Part shown: piece after piece, positions 23,951-29,757 of the stretch
How positions within the stretch are numbered: position 1 is the first letter of the stretch
Layout of the letters: each line of letters opens with the position of its first letter
Virus record (IMG/VR): IMGVR_UViG_3300017963_000161
Location: 1 to 34,943 of that record
Length of the DNA: 34,943 nt
From: a virus
Strand: one strand, 5' to 3'
Translations under genes and position numbers: made by a program
The notes under the pieces: model-generated
Seen by the model: the letters and a program-made list of their open reading frames with translations, nothing else
What the model was told of the DNA's origin: nothing
The model's database searches: none

Positions 23951-24223
23951 ATGTATTATTCAATCATAGATAAGGACATTACGGATTTTGAAAATCCTAT
24001 ACCCAGTTTAAGTTCTTGCGGACTTAATTCACGTAGTCCAGAAGAACTTAAAAATCATATCTTACGATATATCAGAACTGATATTGAAGATCTATCTGAT
24101 TATAGAGTATTAAAGAATAGCTCAGTAGATGAATTATTAGCTCTATTTCATCTTGATATATACAAGCATGAATATCCATTAACAGAATTTACATATCTAA
24201 TGAATTTTGAGGAGAAATTATAA
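23951..24223 (+). CDS. 90-aa protein upstream of the second pentapeptide gene
   Basis: The start is ATG at 23951 with AAGGAGGAAATT upstream; a longer reading from 23897 lies inside the preceding gene and lacks a site. The protein starts MYYSIIDKDITDFENPIPSL and has SRSPEELKNHILRYIRTDIE. It ends TAATG with the pentapeptide gene, so the two are coupled and may act together. Family not recognised. Confidence 0.68.
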   Translation: MYYSIIDKDITDFENPIPSLSSCGLNSRSPEELKNHILRYIRTDIEDLSDYRVLKNSSVDELLALFHLDIYKHEYPLTEFTYLMNFEEKL

Positions 24224-24630
24224 TGAAAGCAGAAGAACTATTAGAGAGATATGCGAAAGGCGAAAGAGATTTTAGTCGTTCTAATTTAAGATGGGCTGAT
24301 TTATCAGAGGATAATTTAAGATATGCTAATTTAAGATGGGCTGATTTAGCAGAAGCTAATTTAAGAGGAGCTGATTTAAGCCGAACTGATTTAAGCCATG
24401 CTAATTTAAGAACAGCTGATTTAGCAGAATCTAATCTAAGATATGCTGATTTAAAAGGAGCTGATCTAAGATATGCTAATTTATTAGAAGCTGATTTATT
24501 AGAAGCTAATTTAAGAGGAGCTGATTTAAGATGGACTAATTTAAGAGAAGCTGATTTAAAAGGAGCTAATTTGGAAGGGGCCATAATCTTTCCAGGATTT
24601 AAAATCGTAAGAGATGAAAACAATGAATGA
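24223..24630 (+). CDS. Pentapeptide-repeat protein 2
   Basis: This 135-aa protein has the cap EELLERYAKGERDFSR (similar to protein 1), then about 18 regular units such as ANLRWADLAE and ANLRGADLSR (pattern A-D/N-L-x-x), then a non-repeat tail FPGFKIVRDENNE. It is more regular and Arg/Asp-rich than protein 1. The coiled four-sided beta-helix may mimic DNA and target a DNA-binding host protein such as gyrase, but targets differ in this family and none can be deduced. Overlaps its upstream neighbour by 1 bp and the next gene by 8 bp. Confidence 0.9.
   Translation: MKAEELLERYAKGERDFSRSNLRWADLSEDNLRYANLRWADLAEANLRGADLSRTDLSHANLRTADLAESNLRYADLKGADLRYANLLEADLLEANLRGADLRWTNLREADLKGANLEGAIIFPGFKIVRDENNE
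24261..24575 (+). repeat. Tandem 15-bp repeats encoding pentapeptides
   Basis: Repeated units of about 15 bp built on GCTGATTTAAGA and GCTAATTTAAGA run through the gene. They encode the ADLR/ANLR pentapeptides and are not a CRISPR array, having no spacers. Confidence 0.85.
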
Positions 24631-24769
24631 TCTAATAGAAATGGATAATACAGAACAACAATGGGCTGAACAAAGTTCAGATGAATATTTCTATGGCCTT
24701 TTTTTTCCTCAATTTTTTCGTCAAGACGAAAAAAAAGACTTGACATTAGGGTGGGATATTGTAGAATAA
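24623..24769 (+). CDS. 48-aa acidic protein
   Basis: This protein starts MNDLIEMDNTEQQWAEQSSD and continues EYFYGLFFPQFFRQDEKKDL. It starts 8 bp before the pentapeptide stop and is acidic with an aromatic middle. Its 3' end includes a 22-bp near-palindrome (TTTTTTCGTC AA GACGAAAAAA, 24713-24734) and the whole promoter at 24740-24767. Function unknown; small size leaves some doubt. Confidence 0.55.
   Translation: MNDLIEMDNTEQQWAEQSSDEYFYGLFFPQFFRQDEKKDLTLGWDIVE
24740..24767 (+). promoter_or_regulatory. Promoter driving the hairpin RNA region
   Basis: TTGACA (24740-24745), 16-bp spacer and TAGAAT (24762-24767), with an A-rich upstream tract (AAAAAAAAGAC) as in the promoter at 21276. Predicted start near 24773, right at the first hairpin. 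It lies in the end of a gene and just after a 22-bp inverted repeat that could hold an operator. Confidence 0.75.
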
Positions 24770-24770
24770 T

Positions 24771-24920
24771 CAAGTTAGTAGGTGAATTGTAATGAAAAAA
24801 CAACACAACTTTCATTAAATGTTCCTTTTAAAGATAGCTGTTCATCTACTAACTTGTTTTAATCGGTTTGTGGTTTTATTCACATTCCCTGAAAATCTCA
24901 ACACTTTCCACAAGCCGATT
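24771..24920 (+). ncRNA. Candidate structured RNA: two consecutive long hairpins
   Basis: Hairpin 1: a 16-bp stem, 24771-24786 with 24841-24856 (one G-U pair), enclosing a perfect 8-bp inner stem (24790-24797 with 24810-24817) capped by an A/C-rich 12-nt loop. TTTT follows. Hairpin 2: a 13-bp stem, 24861-24873 with 24908-24920 (one G-U pair), with a 34-nt loop. The G-U pairs are consistent with selection for RNA pairing, though other causes exist. The promoter ends 3 bp upstream. It could be a small RNA, a leader for the HTH gene, or DNA binding sites. No known family was recognised. Confidence 0.6.
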
Positions 24921-24947
24921 ATTTTAAGAAGATAATAGAGGTTATAA

Positions 24948-25136
24948 ATGTCTTATAAGAATTATTTAACAACAACAGAAGTTGCCAAAGAAATGGGCAA
25001 ATCACAAAGAAGAATACAATCTTTATGTCAAAAAGGATTCATACCATCCCGTAAATTTGGCAGAGATTGGCTTATAGATAAAAATTTTCTAGACGTTTTT
25101 AAAAGAAGTTGGAGACAAAGCGAAAGATGGAAATAG
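24948..25136 (+). CDS. Excisionase-type helix-turn-helix protein
   Basis: This 62-aa protein reads YLTTTEVAKEMGKSQRRIQSL, then CQKGFIPSRKFGRDWLIDKNFL: an HTH_17/Xis-like fold with recognition helix and wing. Basic C-terminus (RSWRQSERWK). It lies right after the double hairpin with a moderate RBS (AGAGG). It probably regulates early transcription. It is the second such protein in the genome; no integrase is seen. DNA target unknown. Confidence 0.82.
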   Translation: MSYKNYLTTTEVAKEMGKSQRRIQSLCQKGFIPSRKFGRDWLIDKNFLDVFKRSWRQSERWK

Positions 25137-25167
25137 ACAAAAACTTAAACAAATCAGGAGAAAGAAA

Positions 25168-25308
25168 ATGCCATTAAAGAAAGGTAAATCAAAAAAAGTA
25201 ATAGGCCAAAATATTCGAACTGAAATTAGAGCTGGTAAGAAGCCTAAACAAGCTGTAGCTATAGCATATAAAAAAGCTGGTTTAGCTCGTAAAAAAAATA
25301 GGAGATAA
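25168..25308 (+). CDS. Small basic protein, DUF6496-like
   Basis: This 46-aa protein starts MPLKKGKSKKVIGQNIRTEI, then KKPKQAVAIAYKKAGLARKK. Small phage proteins with a K(N/K)PKQA(I/V)AIA..KAG pattern are grouped as DUF6496, and this fits well from memory. Strongly basic, so nucleic-acid binding is plausible. AGGAGAAAGAAA precedes the ATG. It ends in TAATG with the next gene. Confidence 0.7.
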   Translation: MPLKKGKSKKVIGQNIRTEIRAGKKPKQAVAIAYKKAGLARKKNRR

Positions 25309-25496
25309 TGATGTTTAGATCATTAATGCTCATGTTTTCATTAATTTTTAGCTGCGTTATAACGTCATCACATGCTGATGTCATGGATGTTCAAAATTAT
25401 ATGATAGATGTGGACGGAAGCTTGTATAGTGTGACCATTCCAGGCCAAATGCTTCCAGATGTTCAGCCCCCTGTTTTTGTGAACAGGATTGGTTAA
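25308..25496 (+). CDS. Small predicted secreted protein
   Basis: This 62-aa protein starts MMFRSLMLMFSLIFSCVITS, a basic-hydrophobic signal peptide, with likely cleavage after SSHA, leaving ~38 residues (VQNYMIDVDGSLYSVTIPGQ). A lipobox is not convincing. Two ATGs (25308, 25311) follow AGGAGATA. Secretion to the periplasm would suit exclusion or envelope modification, but nothing proves it. Confidence 0.66.
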   Translation: MMFRSLMLMFSLIFSCVITSSHADVMDVQNYMIDVDGSLYSVTIPGQMLPDVQPPVFVNRIG

Positions 25497-25497
25497 T

Positions 25498-25797
25498 ATG
25501 GACAATATGGACAATGATGAATTTTTAACAATTCATGCCAGAAAAAAAGCTGAAGACTATTGGTTTGAAACAAAAGCAATAGACAATGATAATGCCCCTA
25601 CTGTTTGCTGTTTATACTTGGAAAATGGAAAAATTTTAGAATACCGTAAGTGCACTATTAATCCCAAAGGCCGCATGGTAACTAGAGGTGAACCAGACCG
25701 TTTAGAAACAACTGTCTTACTTGAGTTTGATCTCGATGAGGTAATTGAGGAAAAATTGTACCAAGCTAATTTGGTTAAAAATTTACCACCCATTTAA
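25498..25797 (+). CDS. 99-aa protein of unknown function
   Basis: This protein starts MDNMDNDEFLTIHARKKAED and contains TVCCLYLENGKILEYRKC and an acidic C-terminus (EFDLDEVIEEKLYQANL). The start is ATG at 25498; an earlier TTG at 25489 lacks a site. It is the last gene of the left plus-strand block and converges on the replication operon. Not recognised. Confidence 0.64.
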   Translation: MDNMDNDEFLTIHARKKAEDYWFETKAIDNDNAPTVCCLYLENGKILEYRKCTINPKGRMVTRGEPDRLETTVLLEFDLDEVIEEKLYQANLVKNLPPI

Positions 25798-25902
25798 ACG
25801 CTTCTAAAAAGCCCGTCATTGAATTATTTTTTCAACCCACCCAATCGTATTCCTAAAAAAAGATCGCAGCGTGTACCCCCATAGGATTGCCGAGAATCAT
25901 TA

Positions 25903-26328
25903 TCAATGAAACGTATTTCGTTTCTTAGCTTCACTTTCTAGCTTTTCAATCATATAATTTTTATATTGCTCAGGATTTAATCGTTTCAGGTCTTCCTGGA
26001 AAGACAATTCTGCATGATATTCCCTGCTTTCTTCGGCTTCAATCGTTTTACGTTTTGCTATTTCTTGCCTCCTACGAAACAGTTCTTCTTCGCATAATTT
26101 AATTAATCTTGCAGGTTTAGGCCAGAACGTATCTTGTTGTAAACATTCAGAAATCGCTATCATAACGACATCAAGTTCGTACGTCACTAGAAAATTCCAG
26201 TACTCACGATAAACCTGCAATTTTTCCTCATCTCCACTGGCTGAATTGCTGAAATTTTTACCCAACAGCATTGTCAAACGATCCATTTGCCTGGTAAATT
26301 CTTTTGCTGTTTCGATATCCCTTTTCAT
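25903..26328 (-). CDS. Helicase-loader-like replication protein
   Basis: This 141-aa protein reads VYREYWNFLVTYELDVVMIAISECLQ, then FWPKPARLIKLCEEELFRR and a charged coil to the C-terminus. The pattern of helices followed by a W/F-P-x-P-x-L turn is typical of phage replisome organisers and helicase loaders (lambda P position, G39P-like). It starts 1 bp after the O-like gene, giving the O-P gene order. The family assignment rests on pattern and position. Confidence 0.6.
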   Translation of the reverse strand: MKRDIETAKEFTRQMDRLTMLLGKNFSNSASGDEEKLQVYREYWNFLVTYELDVVMIAISECLQQDTFWPKPARLIKLCEEELFRRRQEIAKRKTIEAEESREYHAELSFQEDLKRLNPEQYKNYMIEKLESEAKKRNTFH

Positions 26329-26329
26329 C

Positions 26330-27241
26330 CTAAGTCCCTGTTATTTCATTAATAAATATATCAGCAACTGACTTTGAATTTTTTTGATCTTCAGGATGAT
26401 CGGCAATATGCATGAATTTTTCAATGTGGCTAGCATCACGCAAAATCAACTCGATATCATCATATTTTTTACCGTCTGGATTGTCTCCCATGTGCCACTT
26501 AGACCTTGAGCAGCCTAGGATTGCGTGCTTGAGAGGTTCAGAATTTCCGCTATGAAGTTTTAAAGCCCTTTCGATAAGCCGCTTGCGTTTGTTGTCCAAC
26601 TTGGCTCGCGGATGGTGTAAGACCTCTTGCCAATATTCGAAAATTATTTTGATTTCCTTGGTGGTCGTTGAGCAACTTGTTTGCTCAACAATGATGGAAG
26701 ATTTTTTGGCATCTGGGATGGCATGGATTTTTCTTTTTACAATTTCTTTTTCCTTCTCCTGATACTGTTCCTGTTCCTGTTCCTGGATCGGGGGTCCCAT
26801 CCCCGATGGTATCGAGATGGCATCCTTGATGGCATACCAGATGCCATCTGAGATGCCATATTTATTTGCTTTAAAGTCTTGATACCATTGGGTTTTTAAT
26901 TTGCACTCTGGAAGAGACTTTAGCATCGCGTTCCATTTTTTGTAAGATTTCGGCGAAGTTGGTGGATTGTACTTTAGGAAGTTTTTTATGTAGACCATTT
27001 GATGCTTCTCGCAGGCATCGAGGATGCCATACGAGATGGCATCCCGGATGGCATCCTCGTACCTTTTTCTCTTCCATCGAATTTCATCTGACAATGCACC
27101 CATTGATGCCTTAAAAAGACCAAGAGGATTTCCATAGTAAGTAGTAAATAAATGAAGAACAACTATTTGTGTATCTGTATTTAGAAATGGGAACTTATCA
27201 TCATTCCAAATAGTTCTATGCAAACAAATATATCTAGACAT
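26330..27241 (-). CDS. Replication initiator, lambda-O-like, with internal origin
   Basis: This 303-aa protein has an N-terminal winged-helix region (IWNDDKFPFLNTDTQIVVLH ... YIKNFLKYNPPTSPKSYKKW), a variable middle with a Glu/Gln repeat (~150-170) and a C-terminal domain (EYWQEVLHHPRAKLDNKRKR ... SKWHMGDNPDGKKYDDIELI) typical of phage replication proteins. The middle part codes for tetrapeptide repeats (DAIR-DAIS-YGIL-DACE; YGIS-DGIW-YAIK-DAIS), because the DNA beneath carries 12-bp-spaced iterons. As in lambda O, the gene seems to contain its own origin. Confidence 0.8.
   Translation of the reverse strand: MSRYICLHRTIWNDDKFPFLNTDTQIVVLHLFTTYYGNPLGLFKASMGALSDEIRWKRKRYEDAIRDAISYGILDACEKHQMVYIKNFLKYNPPTSPKSYKKWNAMLKSLPECKLKTQWYQDFKANKYGISDGIWYAIKDAISIPSGMGPPIQEQEQEQYQEKEKEIVKRKIHAIPDAKKSSIIVEQTSCSTTTKEIKIIFEYWQEVLHHPRAKLDNKRKRLIERALKLHSGNSEPLKHAILGCSRSKWHMGDNPDGKKYDDIELILRDASHIEKFMHIADHPEDQKNSKSVADIFINEITGT
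26705..27054. repeat. Iteron arrays: probable replication origin inside the initiator gene
   Basis: GATGSYAT 8-mers start at 26805, 26816, 26828, 26840 and 26852 (spacing 11-12-12-12), and at 27023, 27035 and 27047 (12-12), with a weaker copy at 27012. A single copy lies at 26717 with a degenerate one 12 bp before. Some copies read GATGGCAT, others GATGCCAT. The regular near-helical spacing on one face of the DNA, in the initiator gene, is typical of origin iterons. Confidence 0.8.
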
Positions 27242-27473
27242 TGTAACCTCCTGTTTTTATTATTGCAGTTTTAATTAATTTTATTACAGCATCATAATCC
27301 GTATGTTCTTCTAATTCAATTTTTATCACTGGCTCCTTCTGTACCTCATCTGGTTCATCTAGTTCTGGATCATATTCCCAGAAATAATCATCAATAAACA
27401 GCTCATCAGAGATTTCGTCTAAGTCAAGTAAATGATAACGGCCACCTATCCAACAATTAACTTTATCGCCCAT
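27234..27473 (-). CDS. 79-aa acidic protein
   Basis: This very acidic protein starts MGDKVNCWIGGRYHLLDLDE, then FWEYDPELDEPDEVQKEPVI and an amphipathic helix (DYDAVIKLIKTAIIKTGGYN). GGAGGTTAATAAA precedes the ATG; it overlaps the initiator start by 8 bp. It lies between the XRE regulator and the initiator. Function unknown; acidity may mean DNA mimicry or protein binding, which is inference. Confidence 0.68.
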   Translation of the reverse strand: MGDKVNCWIGGRYHLLDLDEISDELFIDDYFWEYDPELDEPDEVQKEPVIKIELEEHTDYDAVIKLIKTAIIKTGGYNV

Positions 27474-27491
27474 TTTATTAACCTCCTGTTT

Positions 27492-27776
27492 TTACTGATC
27501 TTTAAGATCAGTATTTTTTTTAATTTCCCAAATACTATCTAAAGTTAAATCTGGTTTAACAGAAAATCCAGCGGCTTTCATTTTACATAATATTTCATTA
27601 AGAGTGTCAATAATAACAATAGCATTATGCATATTAGGAAATCTAGATCCTCTTTCCCATTGGCTTAAGCTAGTTGATGTAAAACCAGTTAATTCAGCTA
27701 ATTGCATTAATGTTAAACCAGTTAACTTTCTGTATTTACGTAAATTTGAAATAATATTATATTGATTCTGTGACAT
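27492..27776 (-). CDS. XRE-family transcriptional regulator
   Basis: This 94-aa protein has an HTH at ~10-60: ISNLRKYRKLTGLTLMQLAE, then LTGFTSTSLSQWERGSRFPN, a standard Cro/CI-type fold, followed by a short C-terminal helix. It is too short for a CI-like dimerisation domain with a protease site. It is transcribed divergently from the recombination operon and first in the replication operon. It probably represses one or both promoters in 27777-27931. RBS GAGGTGGGAAA. Confidence 0.85.
   Translation of the reverse strand: MSQNQYNIISNLRKYRKLTGLTLMQLAELTGFTSTSLSQWERGSRFPNMHNAIVIIDTLNEILCKMKAAGFSVKPDLTLDSIWEIKKNTDLKDQ
27494..27521 (+). terminator. Intrinsic terminator facing plus, in the end of the XRE gene
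   Basis: ACTGATC (27494-27500), TTTAA loop, GATCAGT (27506-27512) then A and eight Ts on the plus strand. In the plus direction this is a complete terminator. It lies antisense to the replication operon and could stop readthrough from the left plus-strand block. It may also act as a hairpin before the 79-aa gene in minus transcripts. Confidence 0.55.
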
Positions 27777-27931
27777 TTTCCCACCTCAATTGACAAAAAC
27801 TGCAGATTGGCCTACCATGCTATCATAAAAAAATAATAAAAAAAGTAAAAAAAATTAAAAAAAATACTTGACGTCTAAACGAAATAAACTATAATGGTCG
27901 TCGAGATTAAATAAAAAATCAGGAGGAAGAA
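27777..27931. promoter_or_regulatory. Divergent control region between XRE regulator and recombination operon
   Basis: This 155-bp region is AT-rich, with long A tracts at 27826-27864. On the plus strand it has TTGACA (27791-27796), 17 bp, TACCAT, and the stronger promoter at 27868. On the minus strand TATGAT near 27825 may be the -10 of the XRE gene. It is the likely early switch where the XRE protein acts. Confidence 0.6.
27868..27895 (+). promoter_or_regulatory. Strong promoter for the recombination operon
   Basis: TTGACG (27868-27873), 16-bp spacer, TATAAT (27890-27895), A-tract upstream. GACGTC overlaps the -35 and GTCGTCGAG follows the -10; either could be an operator. Same spacing as the promoters at 21276 and 24740. 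Confidence 0.85.
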
Positions 27932-28132
27932 ATGGAAAATTTAACAGAATCAATTACTAATATTGGCAAAGAATATGAAAAACGTATGCATGAAACAATA
28001 CATACATTATCTCAATTTTATCCAGAATCGATGGTTGTTGCAATTGCAATGAGAAAAACACCATCGATATTAAATTCATATTATAAAAGTACGCAGATTA
28101 ATAAGGAAAACAACAATGAAATGTTACAATGA
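27932..28132 (+). CDS. 66-aa protein, first of the recombination operon
   Basis: This protein starts MENLTESITNIGKEYEKRMH and is helical, with FYPESMVVAIAMRKTPSILN. A strong site (CAGGAGGAAGAA) lies just after the promoter at 27868. Not recognised. It overlaps the next gene by 17 bp. Confidence 0.66.
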   Translation: MENLTESITNIGKEYEKRMHETIHTLSQFYPESMVVAIAMRKTPSILNSYYKSTQINKENNNEMLQ

Positions 28133-28358
28133 ATACTACAAGGAAATTTGCGAACGTTGTCAAGATCCAGAAATATTTGATGGCAGTATAATACAATTAG
28201 ATAATTCTATAAGCAATCTACTGAATATACTTAGAGAAATTACTGATAAAGGATTATTAAAAAAATACAATAAAATATTATATGATTTGGAATATGAAAT
28301 CCATAGGCTTTGTGCAGAATGGAATAGAATTATAGGTTATGTAAAAAAGGAGGAGTAA
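28116..28358 (+). CDS. 80-aa protein
   Basis: This protein starts MKCYNEYYKEICERCQDPEI with three Cys early (CxxC-like ICERC), then a helical region (LRE-type ITDKGLLKKYNKILYDLEYE) and LCAEWNRIIGYVKKEE. AAGGAAAACAACA serves as RBS. It ends in TAATG with the next gene. Family unknown. Confidence 0.65.
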   Translation: MKCYNEYYKEICERCQDPEIFDGSIIQLDNSISNLLNILREITDKGLLKKYNKILYDLEYEIHRLCAEWNRIIGYVKKEE

Positions 28359-28630
28359 TGGCTAATAAACTTATAGATTCACGAATAGTAATAGAGGAAC
28401 ACTTAAGTAAAGTGCATACTTTTTCGTTTATAAAAAAACAAATTACAGACATAAAATCGTATACTGATCAGATAGATCTAATTATAAAAAACATGCCTGA
28501 AGATAAGAAAAATTTAATTCAACAATTAGTTAAGTCTATACAAGATAGTCTAAATAATCTAGATGTTGAAAATATAGTAGAAGTTTTGGCAGAACGATCA
28601 AAAGAAGTTTTACGCATGCTAGAAAAATAG
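28358..28630 (+). CDS. 90-aa helical protein
   Basis: This all-helical protein starts MANKLIDSRIVIEEHLSKVH and contains KSIQDSLNNLDVENIVEVL and an Arg/Lys-rich end. AAAAAAGGAGGAGTA precedes it. It overlaps its upstream neighbour by 1 bp. It lies just ahead of the RecT-like gene; no exonuclease signature is present. Not recognised. Confidence 0.65.
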   Translation: MANKLIDSRIVIEEHLSKVHTFSFIKKQITDIKSYTDQIDLIIKNMPEDKKNLIQQLVKSIQDSLNNLDVENIVEVLAERSKEVLRMLEK

Positions 28631-28666
28631 CTAACTGATAAATGGTGGCAATAAGGAGGAAACAAA

Positions 28667-29398
28667 ATGAGTACTAAAATAGTAAAAAAAAAAACTGGCA
28701 ATTCTATGGCTGGAATAAATAATTTTACTCCAGAACAGATAGAATTAGTAAAGAAAACTGTTGCAAAAAATTCTACGGATGATGAATTGCAAATGTTTTT
28801 ACATCTAGCAAAAAAATACGATCTTGATCCATTAGCTAAACAGATATGGTTTATAAAATATAGATCAAATGATGCTCCCCTTATGTTTACTAGTCGTGAT
28901 GGCTATTTAAAAATAGCACATGATAGCGGTCAGTTTGACGGCATCAATAGTTACACTCTTGATGATGATAATGGTAATCCTGTTAAAGCTATTTGCGAGG
29001 TTTGGAGAAAAGATATGTCACATAGTTTTAAAGCTGAAGTAAAATTCAAAGAATATGGAGCGAAAAAATCTAATCCTATTTGGCGAGAATATCCAAGTGC
29101 TATGTTAATAAAAGTAGCTGAAGTTTTTGCTTTAAAACGAGCTTTTAGTATTTCAGGGCTTGTTACTTCGGAAGAAATGGAGCAGGAAACAATACCAGCC
29201 GAAAAAAACACTGAAGAACTTAAAATAAAAATATTAAAAGCTCTTGAAAATAGTTGTTTTAGCAATGAAGAAAAAAATAAATGGAACAGTTATCTTGAAA
29301 AACATAATAATAATGAGGAAATTTATATCGAAGCATTAAACAGGATAACTAAAGAAACTATGAACAGAAAAAATAATTTATTAAAGGAGGCCGCATAA
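28667..29398 (+). CDS. recT: RecT/Bet-family single-strand annealing protein
   Basis: This 243-aa protein is near the lambda Bet length (261 aa). The core matches the family: FLHLAKKYDLDPLAKQIWFI, then SRDGYLKIAHDSGQFDGI, a beta stretch, WREYPSAMLIKVAEVFALKR and AFSISGLVTSEEM. It anneals complementary single strands in phage recombination and repair. A lambda-Exo or RecE-type nuclease partner is not seen nearby. AAGGAGGAAACAAA precedes the ATG. The C-terminal ~60 residues are a charged tail. Confidence 0.9.
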   Translation: MSTKIVKKKTGNSMAGINNFTPEQIELVKKTVAKNSTDDELQMFLHLAKKYDLDPLAKQIWFIKYRSNDAPLMFTSRDGYLKIAHDSGQFDGINSYTLDDDNGNPVKAICEVWRKDMSHSFKAEVKFKEYGAKKSNPIWREYPSAMLIKVAEVFALKRAFSISGLVTSEEMEQETIPAEKNTEELKIKILKALENSCFSNEEKNKWNSYLEKHNNNEEIYIEALNRITKETMNRKNNLLKEAA

Positions 29399-29757
29399 TG
29401 AAAAAAATACCAGAAATGTTTGATAACTTACCTGAAAAAGAGAAGGCAGCAATAGAAAATATTTATAAATATTATGACACACTTGATCTTGCTACTCATA
29501 GTGAAGAAATGTTAAAAATTATATGTTCTGAATTAAAGCCTAATCAAGCATTGGCAATATCATTATTAATAAATGATTTATTAAATTTAAGAAATATTAA
29601 ACCATTATATAGCAAACTAGTTGATATAGCATATATTGATCGTAATATAGAAAACTATATTGATTGTAATATAGAAAACTATCTAGATAATTTACATAAG
29701 GAGGAAAAAGAAATAGAAAACTATCTAGATAATTTACATAAGGAGGAAAAAGAATGA
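29398..29757 (+). CDS. 119-aa helical protein with duplicated tail
   Basis: This protein starts MKKIPEMFDNLPEKEKAAIE and contains LKPNQALAISLLINDLLNLR. Its C-terminus repeats ENYLDNLHKEEKE twice because a 42-bp block is duplicated exactly (29671-29754). An older degenerate copy (ENYIDCN) lies before it. It overlaps recT and the next gene by short TAATG/ATGA junctions. Function not recognised. Confidence 0.68.
   Translation: MKKIPEMFDNLPEKEKAAIENIYKYYDTLDLATHSEEMLKIICSELKPNQALAISLLINDLLNLRNIKPLYSKLVDIAYIDRNIENYIDCNIENYLDNLHKEEKEIENYLDNLHKEEKE
29671..29754 (+). repeat. Perfect 42-bp tandem duplication carrying the next gene's RBS
   Basis: 29671-29712 equals 29713-29754. Each copy has ATAAGGAGGAAAAAGAA. 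In the second copy the next base makes ATG, starting the SSB-like gene; in the first it is ATA. The length (14 codons) keeps frame. Confidence 0.92.

Noticed and set aside
24261-24575. Regular DNA repeats as a CRISPR array
   Set aside because: The 15-bp units are contiguous coding repeats without spacers.
24189-24815. 208-codon reading on the minus strand across the pentapeptide gene
   Set aside because: The mirrored 15-bp repeats create a long antisense frame (KSA/KLA-rich) with no RBS; it also runs through the hairpin promoter region.
25798-25902. tRNA or other RNA gene in the convergent gap
   Set aside because: No cloverleaf could be drawn; only a bulged CAATC...GATTG pairing was seen. 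No tRNA was found anywhere in the window.
26767-26790. CTGTTC hexamer repeat as part of the origin
   Set aside because: It encodes the Glu/Gln-rich linker and differs in sequence and spacing from the GATGSYAT iterons; simple low-complexity coding is sufficient.
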